Source: Chitinophagaceae bacterium (GTDB taxonomy: Bacteria; Bacteroidota; Bacteroidia; Chitinophagales; Chitinophagaceae). From it: DNA of 64,000 nt. Below are positions 26,298 through 34,313 of this stretch, piece by piece. The notes under the pieces were generated by a model, which saw nothing but the letters and a program-made list of their open reading frames with translations, had not been told where the DNA came from and did no database searches. A program made the translations under genes and the position numbers. The first letter of the stretch is position 1. The number at the start of each line of letters is the position of its first letter. The stretch is taken from positions 1 to 64,000 of the forward strand of contig JAEUVO010000008.1 of assembly GCA_016786885.1 (NCBI GenBank), read 5' to 3'.

Positions 26298-26704
26298 GGG
26301 TTTTGGAACCTGATCTGGTACTTGGCTAATAAGATGCTTGTAATCCAAATAATAAGCCTAAAGGCCTAATTACCAGTTTGCTGGATCTTAGCAAACGTAT
26401 CAATTCAGCCAGATTGCAAGGCATAAAAAGCCGACACAAAAAGCCAAACTTGCAGAAGAATTCCCCATTTGGCGTCGCTAATGGAGCATTTCGTTCTAGA
26501 ACAAGCAACATTCTACTTGGCAATATGATGGATCAACAAGTGCATTCCAAAGTTTAGTAACTTATTTTTTGCCAAAATGGTTCCACAATTTTTTAACAGG
26601 TTTAGCAAAAGAGAAAGCTATGGAGGAGAAAACTGGAGTATAAACATTATTCCCTGAGTCTTTAACAGTTAAACTTCATATACTGTATTTATCTATAGAC
26701 CTTC
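26298..26704. other. Intergenic region with no supported gene
   Basis: About 400 bases between the candidate defence operon and a lipoprotein gene. Short open frames on both strands have no family features; a plus-strand stretch near 26349-26556 could be a decayed coding remnant. Nothing else is seen. Confidence 0.45.
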
Positions 26705-27688
26705 TTAATCTTTCTTTTCAATAACCCTGAATTTTTTGCTTGCAATATGAAACTCAAGTTTTAAAAAACTATCTGAGATGGTAATAAAGTCTTCTTCAAT
26801 GCTATCAACCCGAAAACTCCTGAGTCCCCAGGCACCTCCTTTGGGCCAATCCTCCGGTATCCATAGAACATATGCCTCGTCCTTAAGTTTAGAATACACT
26901 AAAACAGGACTACAAAATCCTGCCGACACTAAATACTTAGGGCTATGTTTTACTTCTACATTATACCTGAATTCCTCCATCATGGAAAAGAAAAAATCCC
27001 TTTTGAAAGTAACAACCTTAATATCGAGCCATGACCCGTCGGATTTATAATTAGCAGTTCGATTATAGATATCCTTATTTTCGGCAACCCACTTAAGATG
27101 AAAGTTCTCTTCATCATCAATATTGAGATTTTGTTTTCCATACTTTTTTTCAATAAAAGGCGTCAAATAAGATAAAAAATCTTTGTGCTCATTCACTTTT
27201 CCATTTTGAGTCTTGAACTGGCCGGTGGCTTCGCCAGCCCATATCGAATAAGATATGTCGATTAAAGAGTCCTTTTCTGCGTTGTAAAAGATAAATCGGT
27301 TAGATGTCAACCCATTATTTGCTGTTCCCGAAAAGTATTCATCAGCAACAAAAAAGAAATAATCATCAGCTCCAATATTAATTTTTTGAATAGTATCCTC
27401 AACAATATTTAAACTTCCGTTTTCAACTACAAGCTTATGCTCATTTATTCTAACCCACCTTCTATCTATGTTTTCTAAAACATTAAGCGAAACACTACTT
27501 TGTCCAACCTCATTTTGCTCAGAAATCAAATAAAGTATCATGTCACCACTATTGTAGGTAGTATAGCATATGGGCTCTTTTGTGCTAACTGTTTTAATCG
27601 TTTTTAAAACTTCAATGTGTTTTGAGTTGTTATCGTTACATCCAATTAAGATGATGCAAGAAAGAATCAAAACCGATAAATTTTTCAT
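26705..27688 (-). CDS. Hypothetical lipoprotein
   Basis: 327 residues with a lipoprotein signal (MKNLSVLILSCIILIGC, lipidated Cys17). The rest is a mixed strand-rich domain (QKINIGADDYFFFVADEYFS, FRVDSIEEDFITISDSFLKL) with no recognised family. It stands alone between the defence-like operon and the XRE gene and is divergent from the latter. It may be island cargo acting at the cell envelope. Confidence 0.65.
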   Translation of the reverse strand: MKNLSVLILSCIILIGCNDNNSKHIEVLKTIKTVSTKEPICYTTYNSGDMILYLISEQNEVGQSSVSLNVLENIDRRWVRINEHKLVVENGSLNIVEDTIQKINIGADDYFFFVADEYFSGTANNGLTSNRFIFYNAEKDSLIDISYSIWAGEATGQFKTQNGKVNEHKDFLSYLTPFIEKKYGKQNLNIDDEENFHLKWVAENKDIYNRTANYKSDGSWLDIKVVTFKRDFFFSMMEEFRYNVEVKHSPKYLVSAGFCSPVLVYSKLKDEAYVLWIPEDWPKGGAWGLRSFRVDSIEEDFITISDSFLKLEFHIASKKFRVIEKKD

Positions 27689-27779
27689 ACTGACTATTAA
27701 TTGAAAAAAGATTACCCGAAAATACTAAACGGTTCATATATGACACCATTTTATTTATCCTGATGGCTCATCTTGAGAT

Positions 27780-28025
27780 GTGAATCTTCAGCGAAATACA
27801 GATTTTTGTAAAGCTTTTGGATCCAATCTCAAAAAGATCAGAATAGAAAATGGTTTTACGTTGAGAGGGTTTGCCCTGGAAGCAGGGATAGAGCATTCTC
27901 AGTTATCAAAAATTGAACGGGGAGCTATAAATCCCACAATCTCCACTGTACTTGTTATTGCAGACACATTAAAAATGCCTGTAAAGGACTTATTTGACTT
28001 CAAATATGTAAATAAGGGAAAATAA
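27780..28025 (+). CDS. Small XRE-family transcription regulator
   Basis: 81 residues from a GTG at 27780 (the ATG at 27778 is out of frame). A single helix-turn-helix fills the protein: LKKIRIENGFTLRGFALEAG, then IEHSQLSKIERGAINPTIST, then a last helix ending VKDLFDFKYV. It is a classic one-domain repressor of mobile elements. It faces the RadC-like gene convergently and may control the maintenance block or the lipoprotein gene that diverges from it. Confidence 0.85.
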   Translation: MNLQRNTDFCKAFGSNLKKIRIENGFTLRGFALEAGIEHSQLSKIERGAINPTISTVLVIADTLKMPVKDLFDFKYVNKGK

Positions 28026-28054
28026 ATGTAGCCGTTATTCCAGCTACATTTAAT

Positions 28055-28519
28055 TTACAATACCCCCTCATCAGCAAAAGAAAAGTACTCTTCTCTTGTC
28101 ACAATCACATGATCCAGCACTGAAATATCAAAGAACCTGGCTCCTTGCTTTATTTTTTGTGTCAGGTCCAGATCTGGCTGGCTTGGCTTCAGGTTACCCG
28201 ACGGATGATTATGCCCCAAAATAATAGCACAGGCATTGGCTTTTATTGCTGCCGAGAAGATAATCCTAGGGTCAACTACTGTACTGGTAACACCCCCTGA
28301 TGACACATTCAGAATCCCCAGGACGGAATTGGACCTTGTCAAAAGCAGTACTTTAAACTGCTCCACAAAATCTATTTTTTCCATGTCCCAGCTATTAAGA
28401 AAAAGCCTGTAAGCATCTTCCGATGTTTTAATAACAGGCTGCTGCGACAGTCTCAGACTCGGTTTATAACTCAGCTGTATTTCTGCTATGGTTGGCTGAT
28501 TTTCTACACTCGGTTTCAT
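28055..28519 (-). CDS. RadC-like JAB/MPN domain protein
   Basis: 154 residues. The JAB metalloprotease-like motif is present: Glu-rich strand FKVLLLTRSNSVLGI, ILGHNHPSGN (HxHP-S) and the following acidic residue in SQPDLDLT. The N-terminal HhH part of full RadC is missing, as in the short RadC-like proteins carried by mobile elements and often linked to anti-restriction or recombination. It lies 55 bases after the DUF3871 gene on the same strand. Confidence 0.88.
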   Translation of the reverse strand: MKPSVENQPTIAEIQLSYKPSLRLSQQPVIKTSEDAYRLFLNSWDMEKIDFVEQFKVLLLTRSNSVLGILNVSSGGVTSTVVDPRIIFSAAIKANACAIILGHNHPSGNLKPSQPDLDLTQKIKQGARFFDISVLDHVIVTREEYFSFADEGVL

Positions 28520-28574
28520 TGTATAAATATTAAATAGTTAGAAAAAAGGCCCGGGTATCAGCCAGGCCTGTTGG

Positions 28575-29540
28575 TTAGTTCAGAAACCAGTTTGATGATT
28601 TCTCATCAAGGGCGGTCTTTATCCCTTCGACAAACTGAAAGGCATGTGCTTCTTTTTGCAGAAAATTGTCAATGTATGTGCTCTTGTTAGCATTGGTAAA
28701 CAGGTTGTACAATTTCCAGAGGTTAATATTTCCATTCGCATCTTTGCAAAATGAGCCATCCTTATAGAAATCCCTGACCACAACATTCATCTGCTGGTCA
28801 CCAAAAAGCATTGGAGCAATCTTTTCTTTCTCCCTAAGCGGAAGGTTAATATACATCCTGCACCTCCCGATAAGTTGGGCAAACTGCTTTTCAGTTAAAC
28901 TATACTCCGCCAATTTCCGCATGGTAGCCAACTGATACGTTGAGTTATAGTTTTCCAGCAACGAGTTGATACAGGCCTTTAGATGACCTGTATTACTCAC
29001 TTTTATGTCATCCATTATTCCGTCCGTCCAGATGCAGAGATTTGTACAAACCTTATTCTGAAAACCAATGAAAAGTCTGAATCGTTCATCAGCTCCTTTT
29101 CGGCTATAGAGATTATCAAATGAATAGGCCTTTACACCTCCGATGGTCAGGGATAAACTGTTACCGTCTATTTCATCACTGATACCAGGTACTTCAACCG
29201 CAAACATCATCCTGTCGTAATAGATCGTTTTCTCGCTTTCCTCACAATATTGTAAAGGCTTGAACCTTGCTGAGGCTATTCTACCCTGAATTGGGTGAGA
29301 CAACCTGACCGAAGGTTTTGAAACAATCTCACCATCATAAAATGCTGACACGGTCTCATAAGCCAATTCAATAAAGTCACTGTGCGAAATAACAGGTTCA
29401 CAATCCTTAGCAAAAACAGGTACAATATGCTTAGACTTTATTTCGTCAAGACTTAAGGCAATGGTATTAGCCTCTATAAACGATTTTGGGCTCGTTTCCT
29501 GGTTAAGTAATTCTGTTTTGGTATTATTTAGCTGTTCCAT
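28575..29540 (-). CDS. DUF3871 protein
   Basis: 321 residues matching the Bacteroidota DUF3871 family by features such as VRLSHPIQGRIASARFKPLQ, YYDRMMFAVEVPGISDEIDG, LTIGGVKAYSFDNLYSRKGA and FIGFQNKVCTNLCIWTDG. The family is found in mobile elements and prophages and is of unknown function; its size and companions hint at single-strand DNA handling. It overlaps the end of the RecA-like ATPase gene by 17 bases, so the two are coupled. Confidence 0.8.
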   Translation of the reverse strand: MEQLNNTKTELLNQETSPKSFIEANTIALSLDEIKSKHIVPVFAKDCEPVISHSDFIELAYETVSAFYDGEIVSKPSVRLSHPIQGRIASARFKPLQYCEESEKTIYYDRMMFAVEVPGISDEIDGNSLSLTIGGVKAYSFDNLYSRKGADERFRLFIGFQNKVCTNLCIWTDGIMDDIKVSNTGHLKACINSLLENYNSTYQLATMRKLAEYSLTEKQFAQLIGRCRMYINLPLREKEKIAPMLFGDQQMNVVVRDFYKDGSFCKDANGNINLWKLYNLFTNANKSTYIDNFLQKEAHAFQFVEGIKTALDEKSSNWFLN

Positions 29541-30387
29541 TTTTAGACGATTTAACGTTAACTAATGAGGCTTCCAGTTGATGTCTCCTTTTTGAAAAAT
29601 CTCCCAGTAACTGATCCTGGTATGGAGTAATTTTAAACAAGGAGATCAATTCGTCTACAGATACAGCTGATTGAATTTTTGCGAGCATTTCTTTTATCTC
29701 CTTATCTGCGTCCAAGCCTTCGTTACACCAGGCCAGTATCTTCTTCCCTGTCTCAATGGTTGGCTTGAACTCAGTTTCATTAAAGAATAAACCTGTTCTG
29801 TCTTTTGTGCAACTGGCGTTATTCTTCATATCAAGATTCAGGACAATCGTTAACTCAAAATCGAGTCCCTTCCTGGTAACACCCTTTAATCCTACTTTCT
29901 CAGGAATTAATTTTCCATTCTTCTCATTCAACACATAATCCTGTTTACTCCTGATCGTAGCAATTACATGACAACCGGATTGAAGTATAGACTGGATAAA
30001 AGCATTATGCCTTGGCGTCAGTTTACCCCAATTGGTAAAGGAGTTTCCGCTCATCCCAGCATGAATGCTTAAGACACCGCCAATTCCTTCCCACTCATGG
30101 CTTACGCTGTCAATGATGACTACCTCCATGCTTTTTTCACAGAGCCTGATAGCATCGATGTATTTCTCAGGAGTAAAAGGCTGAGAAAGGTTTAATACAT
30201 TAAAAGGCCCGAGATGAGAGTAGAGATCAGCTGAATTGCTTTCTGTGTCGATGACAGCAATCTTACTCCAGTCCTTACATAATCCGTAAGCGATAAGTAA
30301 TGAACTGTAGGATTTCCCAGAGCCGCTGGGACCTTGAAGGCCCATCCTGATTTTACTCTTCTTTCGTGAAGCTTTTCTTAGTTCCAT
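29524..30387 (-). CDS. RecA-like AAA ATPase (Sak4-type)
   Basis: 287 residues. Walker A is GPSGSGKS (19-26), followed by IAVIDTESNSADLYS, with a Walker B strand EVVIIDSVSHEW and a later NAFIQSILQSGCHVIATIRS. This is the RecA-fold ATPase of mobile elements that in phages (Sak4) supports single-strand annealing and recombination. It heads a three-gene block with DUF3871 and the RadC-like protein. It is divergent from the polymerase-like gene across a 416-base spacer. Confidence 0.85.
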   Translation of the reverse strand: MELRKASRKKSKIRMGLQGPSGSGKSYSSLLIAYGLCKDWSKIAVIDTESNSADLYSHLGPFNVLNLSQPFTPEKYIDAIRLCEKSMEVVIIDSVSHEWEGIGGVLSIHAGMSGNSFTNWGKLTPRHNAFIQSILQSGCHVIATIRSKQDYVLNEKNGKLIPEKVGLKGVTRKGLDFELTIVLNLDMKNNASCTKDRTGLFFNETEFKPTIETGKKILAWCNEGLDADKEIKEMLAKIQSAVSVDELISLFKITPYQDQLLGDFSKRRHQLEASLVNVKSSKNGTAK

Positions 30388-30803
30388 AATAATTTGATTT
30401 AAGTAAGAAAATATTTATCAAAATTCAGAAGGGAGAGCAGCGGTAGCTGCGAAGGAAAACGAAAGCATCATCGTCTAATTAGTAATGTTATGCGGAATAA
30501 AAGGACCGGGGGTAGGTCGATTCGATTTTTAGACGGGGGGTGATTATATTGGGACCTCTAACTGTATCGACTCACCTGTAAAAAGGAATAAGCGATAAAT
30601 ACAAAACAGCAAGATTTAATACTAAGATTAAAAAGTCTACGTTTAATTATATCAGTCCGACTACTAGAATTATCTAAATATTTTTGGTACTTCCAAATAT
30701 TTTTTGTATGTTATAATGCATACTTCTCTCCTTCTACAAAAGGATAATTCCATTTATCTACTTTCTTAATCTACGAAAAAATACTGCCCTTAAACAAGCA
30801 GAA
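30388..30803. other. Divergent intergenic region, possible replication or control region
   Basis: 416 bases with no gene, between the ATPase (left) and the polymerase-like gene (right). It has two near-identical AAATATTTTTGG/AAATATTTTTTG units (30676-30687 and 30695-30706) whose overlap forms an inverted TTTGG-TACTT-CCAAA, and a G-rich stretch near 30508-30553 with runs of five, six and three G. Position and repeats suit an origin or operator, without proof. Confidence 0.45.
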
Positions 30804-32198
30804 ATGTTTTATAATGTTCCAAAAGGAGTGGATATAGACACCCTTTTAAGAAAAAATCCTTTCGTACTTCCAAATGGGCGTAAGGTAGATAATGAGTCTT
30901 TGTTATACATTCTACACCTGATTAATACAAAGTCAATTTGCAATAGTCGGTTCATAGAAGAAGATGGGGCCGTACCCCTAAATGCAAATAAACTAAGCCG
31001 CCTTATTTACAAGTATAATCATTACATTGACTATCTAGTCAAATCAAATGTAATTACAACAAACTATCAGTACATAACTTTAAAAAATGCGTCTGTAAGA
31101 AAAGCAGCATCTGCAAGAAAATATAAATTCTGCAGGGAAATTAATCTCACACCTCAACTGCATGAGGTAAAGGATCAAAAATTAAAAAAGGCGATAAAAA
31201 AAGCAAAAAACCTTTCTCACTATGATGAGATTAAACATAGCCAACTCCTTAAGTGGTTTGATAATGATCTTTCGATAGATAGTGAAGGTGCATTAAAATA
31301 CATTAACAGTTGGTTCAGTGACGAGATGGAGCAAGTTAAAACAGAGAAAGAACAAGAAATTCTATACACTAAATACAGGGTAATGCTTAATTCTGAAATT
31401 CATTTTAGGAATAAAGACTGGACTTTTTCAGTCGATGATTTTGGAAGACGCTTTTACTCAAACATAACAGGCTTAAATAAAAAGCTACGCAAGTACATCA
31501 CATATCGTAAAAAACCGCTTGTTTCTGTTGATATGAGTAATTGTCAACCTTTTTTAATACTTGGATTAGCTGATTGTAAGTTTTGGACAAATACCAATCA
31601 ATCATTTCCCATAAATAAATTAGGTATTAAAAGAGTTATCAATTCTTTACTTATTTCTAATAAGAAACAAGCTAATATCCCTATGCTTGACAAAATCGCT
31701 GAAATACAGTACAGTCAAGGATTTGAGCGCTATAAGAAACTTGTAGAAAATGGTGAAATATATAAATACTTTTATGAACGAACGTACTTCATGGATGATC
31801 CATTTTCAGATGAATACTACTACATAGATACTGATAAGTTTGGTGAAATAAAGACAGAATTCATTTCAACGATTAATGCATCAGAAAAAAGACCCAGCAT
31901 CCTAAAGCCTATAATGGAGGATGATTTTTCTGAAATAAATGAACTGTTTTCGATTATCAAATCAAAAGATCATATTCATATGTCAAAATTACTTCAGACC
32001 ATGGAGCGACATCTCATTATTGATATAATCACAAAAAGGGTTTCAAAAGAAAATAAAACAATCCCGATTTATACTATACACGATAATATTGTAACTACTC
32101 TAGGAAATGAGAACTACCTAAAAGAGATAATGCATGAAGAAATTAATAAGGCAATTAATGCGACCCCAACATTTAAAATTGAATACTGGATGGAATAA
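30804..32198 (+). CDS. Polymerase-like protein with family-A palm motifs
   Basis: 464 residues. Residues 239-251 (LVSVDMSNCQPFL) fit motif A of family-A DNA polymerases and single-subunit RNA polymerases, with Asp243. Residues 420-431 (IPIYTIHDNIVT) fit motif C, with His426-Asp427, and before them LLQTMERHLIIDII resembles the helix preceding motif C. Motif B (fingers) is not sure: GEIKTEFISTIN near 347-358 or IKRVINSLLISN near 275-286. The N-terminal 200 residues are basic and lack an exonuclease domain. The protein is far shorter than PolA. It starts a rightward operon with an HNH gene. Likely role: primase or polymerase for element replication. Confidence 0.6.
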   Translation: MFYNVPKGVDIDTLLRKNPFVLPNGRKVDNESLLYILHLINTKSICNSRFIEEDGAVPLNANKLSRLIYKYNHYIDYLVKSNVITTNYQYITLKNASVRKAASARKYKFCREINLTPQLHEVKDQKLKKAIKKAKNLSHYDEIKHSQLLKWFDNDLSIDSEGALKYINSWFSDEMEQVKTEKEQEILYTKYRVMLNSEIHFRNKDWTFSVDDFGRRFYSNITGLNKKLRKYITYRKKPLVSVDMSNCQPFLILGLADCKFWTNTNQSFPINKLGIKRVINSLLISNKKQANIPMLDKIAEIQYSQGFERYKKLVENGEIYKYFYERTYFMDDPFSDEYYYIDTDKFGEIKTEFISTINASEKRPSILKPIMEDDFSEINELFSIIKSKDHIHMSKLLQTMERHLIIDIITKRVSKENKTIPIYTIHDNIVTTLGNENYLKEIMHEEINKAINATPTFKIEYWME

Positions 32199-32224
32199 TA
32201 ATATAGGCTATAAACTAAATTTGA

Positions 32225-32686
32225 GTGAGAAAGGAAATTTGGAAAGATGTAATAGGGTTTGAAGGACTCTATAGAATAAGCAATTATGGAAATACAAAAA
32301 GTGTTGACAGAAAGGTTTATCATAGCGGAAACAACAAGTTCCACGATTTGAAAGGAGCAATGTTATCCACTAGAATAAATAATGCAGGCTATGTTTCTGT
32401 CAGATTGAATAAAAAAGGAAAAACTTACACTAGATTCGTTCATAGATTGATGGCCAAGGCGTTTATCCCAAATCCGCTAAACAAAAAATATATAAACCAC
32501 AGAGACGGAGATAAAAGAAATAATATCCTTAAAAATCTCGAGTGGGTTACACATAGTGAGAATATCAGGCATGCCTATCGCCTGGGTCTAATCCCCAGTT
32601 ATAAATACATACCGTCAAATATACGCAGGACCTTCTGCGACCAAAAAAAGAACTCAGAAAATGAAAATGGAAAACGAGAAAATTAA
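32225..32686 (+). CDS. NUMOD4-HNH endonuclease
   Basis: 153 residues from a GTG start. The N-terminus is a NUMOD4 motif (EIWKDVIGFEGLYRISNYGN) and the HNH domain follows: FVHRLMAKAFIPNP, INHRDGDKRNNILKNLEWVT, HSENIRHAYRLG. These are free-standing homing-type nucleases common in phages and mobile elements. It lies 26 bases after the polymerase-like gene and overlaps the next gene by 26 bases, so it may be a selfish passenger in the replication block or a part of it. Confidence 0.88.
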   Translation: MRKEIWKDVIGFEGLYRISNYGNTKSVDRKVYHSGNNKFHDLKGAMLSTRINNAGYVSVRLNKKGKTYTRFVHRLMAKAFIPNPLNKKYINHRDGDKRNNILKNLEWVTHSENIRHAYRLGLIPSYKYIPSNIRRTFCDQKKNSENENGKREN

Positions 32687-32930
32687 TCCCTACTTTTCTT
32701 CCGATGGAATTGACATACTAAATGAAATAGAACAACAAGAAAACACTACTGACAAACACAATAAATCATATACCCTTTCAACCAGAGAAAAGTTAAACAA
32801 ACTGATACGAAAATATCCATATAAACGATTCTATAAAAGCTTGAGATCACAGGTTGATAAAAAAATAAGACTAAGTAAAAAGCAGGTTGAGATAATAAAC
32901 ACCTCATACCAGGAACGCTTTAAGAACTAG
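32661..32930 (+). CDS. Small basic hypothetical protein
   Basis: 89 residues, starting MKMENEKINPYFSSDGIDIL, with an acidic N-terminal half and a strongly basic C-terminal half (YPYKRFYKSLRSQVDKKIRL) that could bind nucleic acid. It overlaps the HNH gene and is the last gene before a terminator facing the integrase. No family is recognised. Confidence 0.55.
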   Translation: MKMENEKINPYFSSDGIDILNEIEQQENTTDKHNKSYTLSTREKLNKLIRKYPYKRFYKSLRSQVDKKIRLSKKQVEIINTSYQERFKN

Positions 32931-32931
32931 A

Positions 32932-32958
32932 CAAAAGGGGGTATTTTATCCCCTTTTT
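32932..32958. terminator. Bidirectional intrinsic terminator between convergent genes
   Basis: AAAAGGGG and CCCCTTTT pair around a loop GTATTTTAT, with a T run to the right and an A run to the left. It separates the rightward polymerase operon from the leftward recombinase gene and can serve both. Confidence 0.85.
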
Positions 32959-34088
32959 TTATTTAATGTCGGGCAAAGCTCCAGGAAGGCTTAATAAATG
33001 AGTATAACTCCTCAGAGCCGTTTCAGGGCTATTTCCCATTAAAAAGGCTGTTGTTACCGGGCTAATACCCGATTCAATACACCTGCTATTAAAAGTATGC
33101 CTGCATGCGTACAATACACGGTGCTTGATGTTTAATTGTGACAAGATTTTCTGAAAAACCCTTTTTTGAAAGATAGCATCATCGATGGCTTTACCAGTTT
33201 GAGATACAAATACCAAGTCATCTGGCTTCTTATTATAAAGCAAAGGCTTTATTACTTCCAGTAAATCGTCTGTCAACGGTAAAACCCTTTGTTTTCCATT
33301 TTTTGTTTCCTTTCTTATTCTTGCGGTGGCGTTTGATCCCTTAATGGAACGGGCTAAAACTTCCCTGATATGTATAAAGTTCTTTTCAATATTAACATCC
33401 TTCGCCCTCAAGCCTATAGCTTCTGCATTCCTTACTCCAGTTTTAAACATAAAAAATATGAAAGGGAAGTAATGTGAATGTTTGAAGATTGTATATTGTG
33501 AGCAAAATGTATTTTCTTTAAAAGCATTCTGATCTCTGCTATTGTAAATGGTTCCCTGTTTGGTTTTTCTGTTTTTCTGACCTTTTTTGGTAAAACATCT
33601 TCCAGGGGATTACCTGATGTAAGATTTGTTTTTTTTGTCCAGTTGAAGAAAGCCTTTAGAATCGTTAATCGCCTGTTGTAAGTCCTGGGCGAAAAAGTTT
33701 CTTTATTAAAGTGTTGCATTACAGTAGAAGAATCAAAATCACCCCAGCGTAACATCATACTTCGTATTGAATAATAATCAATATCCCTGTCACAACTCAT
33801 ATTTCTATAGTTTCTGACCCAGTCTTCGAAATAAGTAACAAGAGTTATGGTTTGCGAAAATGATTCTTGAACCTGGAGTGGTTTATATCTATCAAGACAA
33901 GGATCGAAATGATCACTGTCCAGGTCCCTTTCAATGTTGACAGCAATAACTTTTGCTTTTAGGAGATTAGCTTTTGTAAACTGAAAAAGGTTAAGTGAAA
34001 ATCTCCTTTTTTGAAATCTCCATCTTAACCTTATTCTTTCACCAATAATTTCAATACTTACTGTTCCTTTTAGATTTTTCGTACCCAT
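32959..34088 (-). CDS. Tyrosine recombinase (island integrase), split in two frames
   Basis: The N-terminal part (34088-33432; 218 codons in its own frame) has the SAM-like arm and core-binding domains (SFSQTITLVTYFEDWVRNYR, TYNRRLTILKAFFNWTKKTN). The catalytic part (33450-32959) has box I TGVRNAEAIGL, the Lys of ETKNGKQRVLPLT, box II YACRHTFNS, MGNSPE and the nucleophile Tyr of LRSYTHL. The two frames overlap at a TTTTTTA heptamer, where a -1 slip gives a protein of 376 residues with normal order. The alternative is loss of one T (in the sequence or in the genome). It lies beside its tRNA target and should excise and insert the island. Confidence 0.85.
33450..33456 (-). promoter_or_regulatory. 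Slippery heptamer TTTTTTA at the integrase frame junction
   Basis: On the minus strand the zero-frame codons are TAT TTT TTA, giving T-TTT-TTA, the same heptamer as a well-known -1 frameshift site (HIV-1 gag-pol). After a -1 slip the next codon is ATG TTT AAA, in the frame of the catalytic domain. No clear stimulatory pseudoknot was identified. Confidence 0.4.
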
Positions 34089-34099
34089 TTCGTACCCAA
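34081..34099 (+). repeat. Terminal repeat, possible integrase arm site (right)
   Basis: GTACCCATTTCGTACCCAA, one base different from 7846-7864 and in the same orientation. It overlaps the integrase start codon (complement of 34086-34088), so binding here could also repress the integrase gene. Confidence 0.55.
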
Positions 34100-34155
34100 T
34101 TTTATGATTATGGGCTGAAACAGGTCTAAAAGGATCTTATAAAACATTGGTCTTC

Positions 34156-34205
34156 AGTGGAGGTTACCGGAGTCGAACCGGTGACCTTTTGCATGCCATG
34201 CAAAC
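34156..34205 (-). repeat. Island right attachment site within tRNA-Ala
   Basis: It is identical to 7726-7775 for 50 bases. It forms the 3' two thirds of the intact tRNA, so the element restores a working tRNA on integration. Confidence 0.92.
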
Positions 34206-34231
34206 GCTCTAGCCAGCTGAGCTAAACCCCC
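34158..34231 (-). tRNA. tRNA-Ala (anticodon GGC)
   Basis: The minus strand gives a 74-base cloverleaf. Acceptor GGGGGTT pairs with AACCTCC (one G-U), the D-arm is GCTC...GAGC, the anticodon stem is TTTGC/GCAAA with loop ATGGCAT, hence anticodon GGC, and the T-arm is ACCGG-TTCGACT-CCGGT. The discriminator is A and CCA is not encoded. It is the integration target of the island and is flanked by the integrase gene on one side and the LacI-type regulator on the other. Confidence 0.97.
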
Positions 34232-34269
34232 TTATTTGGGAGTGCAAATATAGCCGCTGAAGCGTTGTG

Positions 34270-34299
34270 TTCCAAAACAAAACCCCGGAAATCCGGGGT
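34270..34299 (-). terminator. Intrinsic terminator of the LacI-type regulator gene
   Basis: ACCCCGGA and TCCGGGGT form an eight-pair stem (34282-34299) with a two-base spacer. On the minus strand it is followed by a T-rich TTTGTTTTGG tract. It lies 15 bases past the regulator stop codon. Confidence 0.85.
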
Positions 34300-34313
34300 C
34301 ATTCTGCCTGCTA

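Larger units (their letters stand above)
7726..34205. mobile_element. Integrative element of about 26.4 kb inserted in tRNA-Ala(GGC)
   Basis: It is bounded by a perfect 50-bp direct repeat of the tRNA-Ala 3' half, with a tyrosine recombinase gene 68 bases from the intact tRNA and reading away from it. It contains a replication/maintenance-like block (27.8-32.9 kb: polymerase-like protein, RecA-like ATPase, DUF3871, RadC-like, XRE), a candidate defence operon (20.5-26.3 kb) and an Rhs toxin operon (8.1-19.0 kb). No phage structural genes and no conjugation genes are seen, so it is better described as a satellite-like or mobilisable island than as a prophage or self-transmissible ICE. Confidence 0.88.

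Noticed and set aside
26326..26523. 65-codon minus-strand open frame upstream of the DUF4160 gene
   Set aside because: No family pattern, no good start context, lies in a region that looks decayed.
7726..34205. Island as a complete prophage or self-transmissible ICE
   Set aside because: No capsid, tail, terminase, portal, relaxase or mating-pair genes are present.
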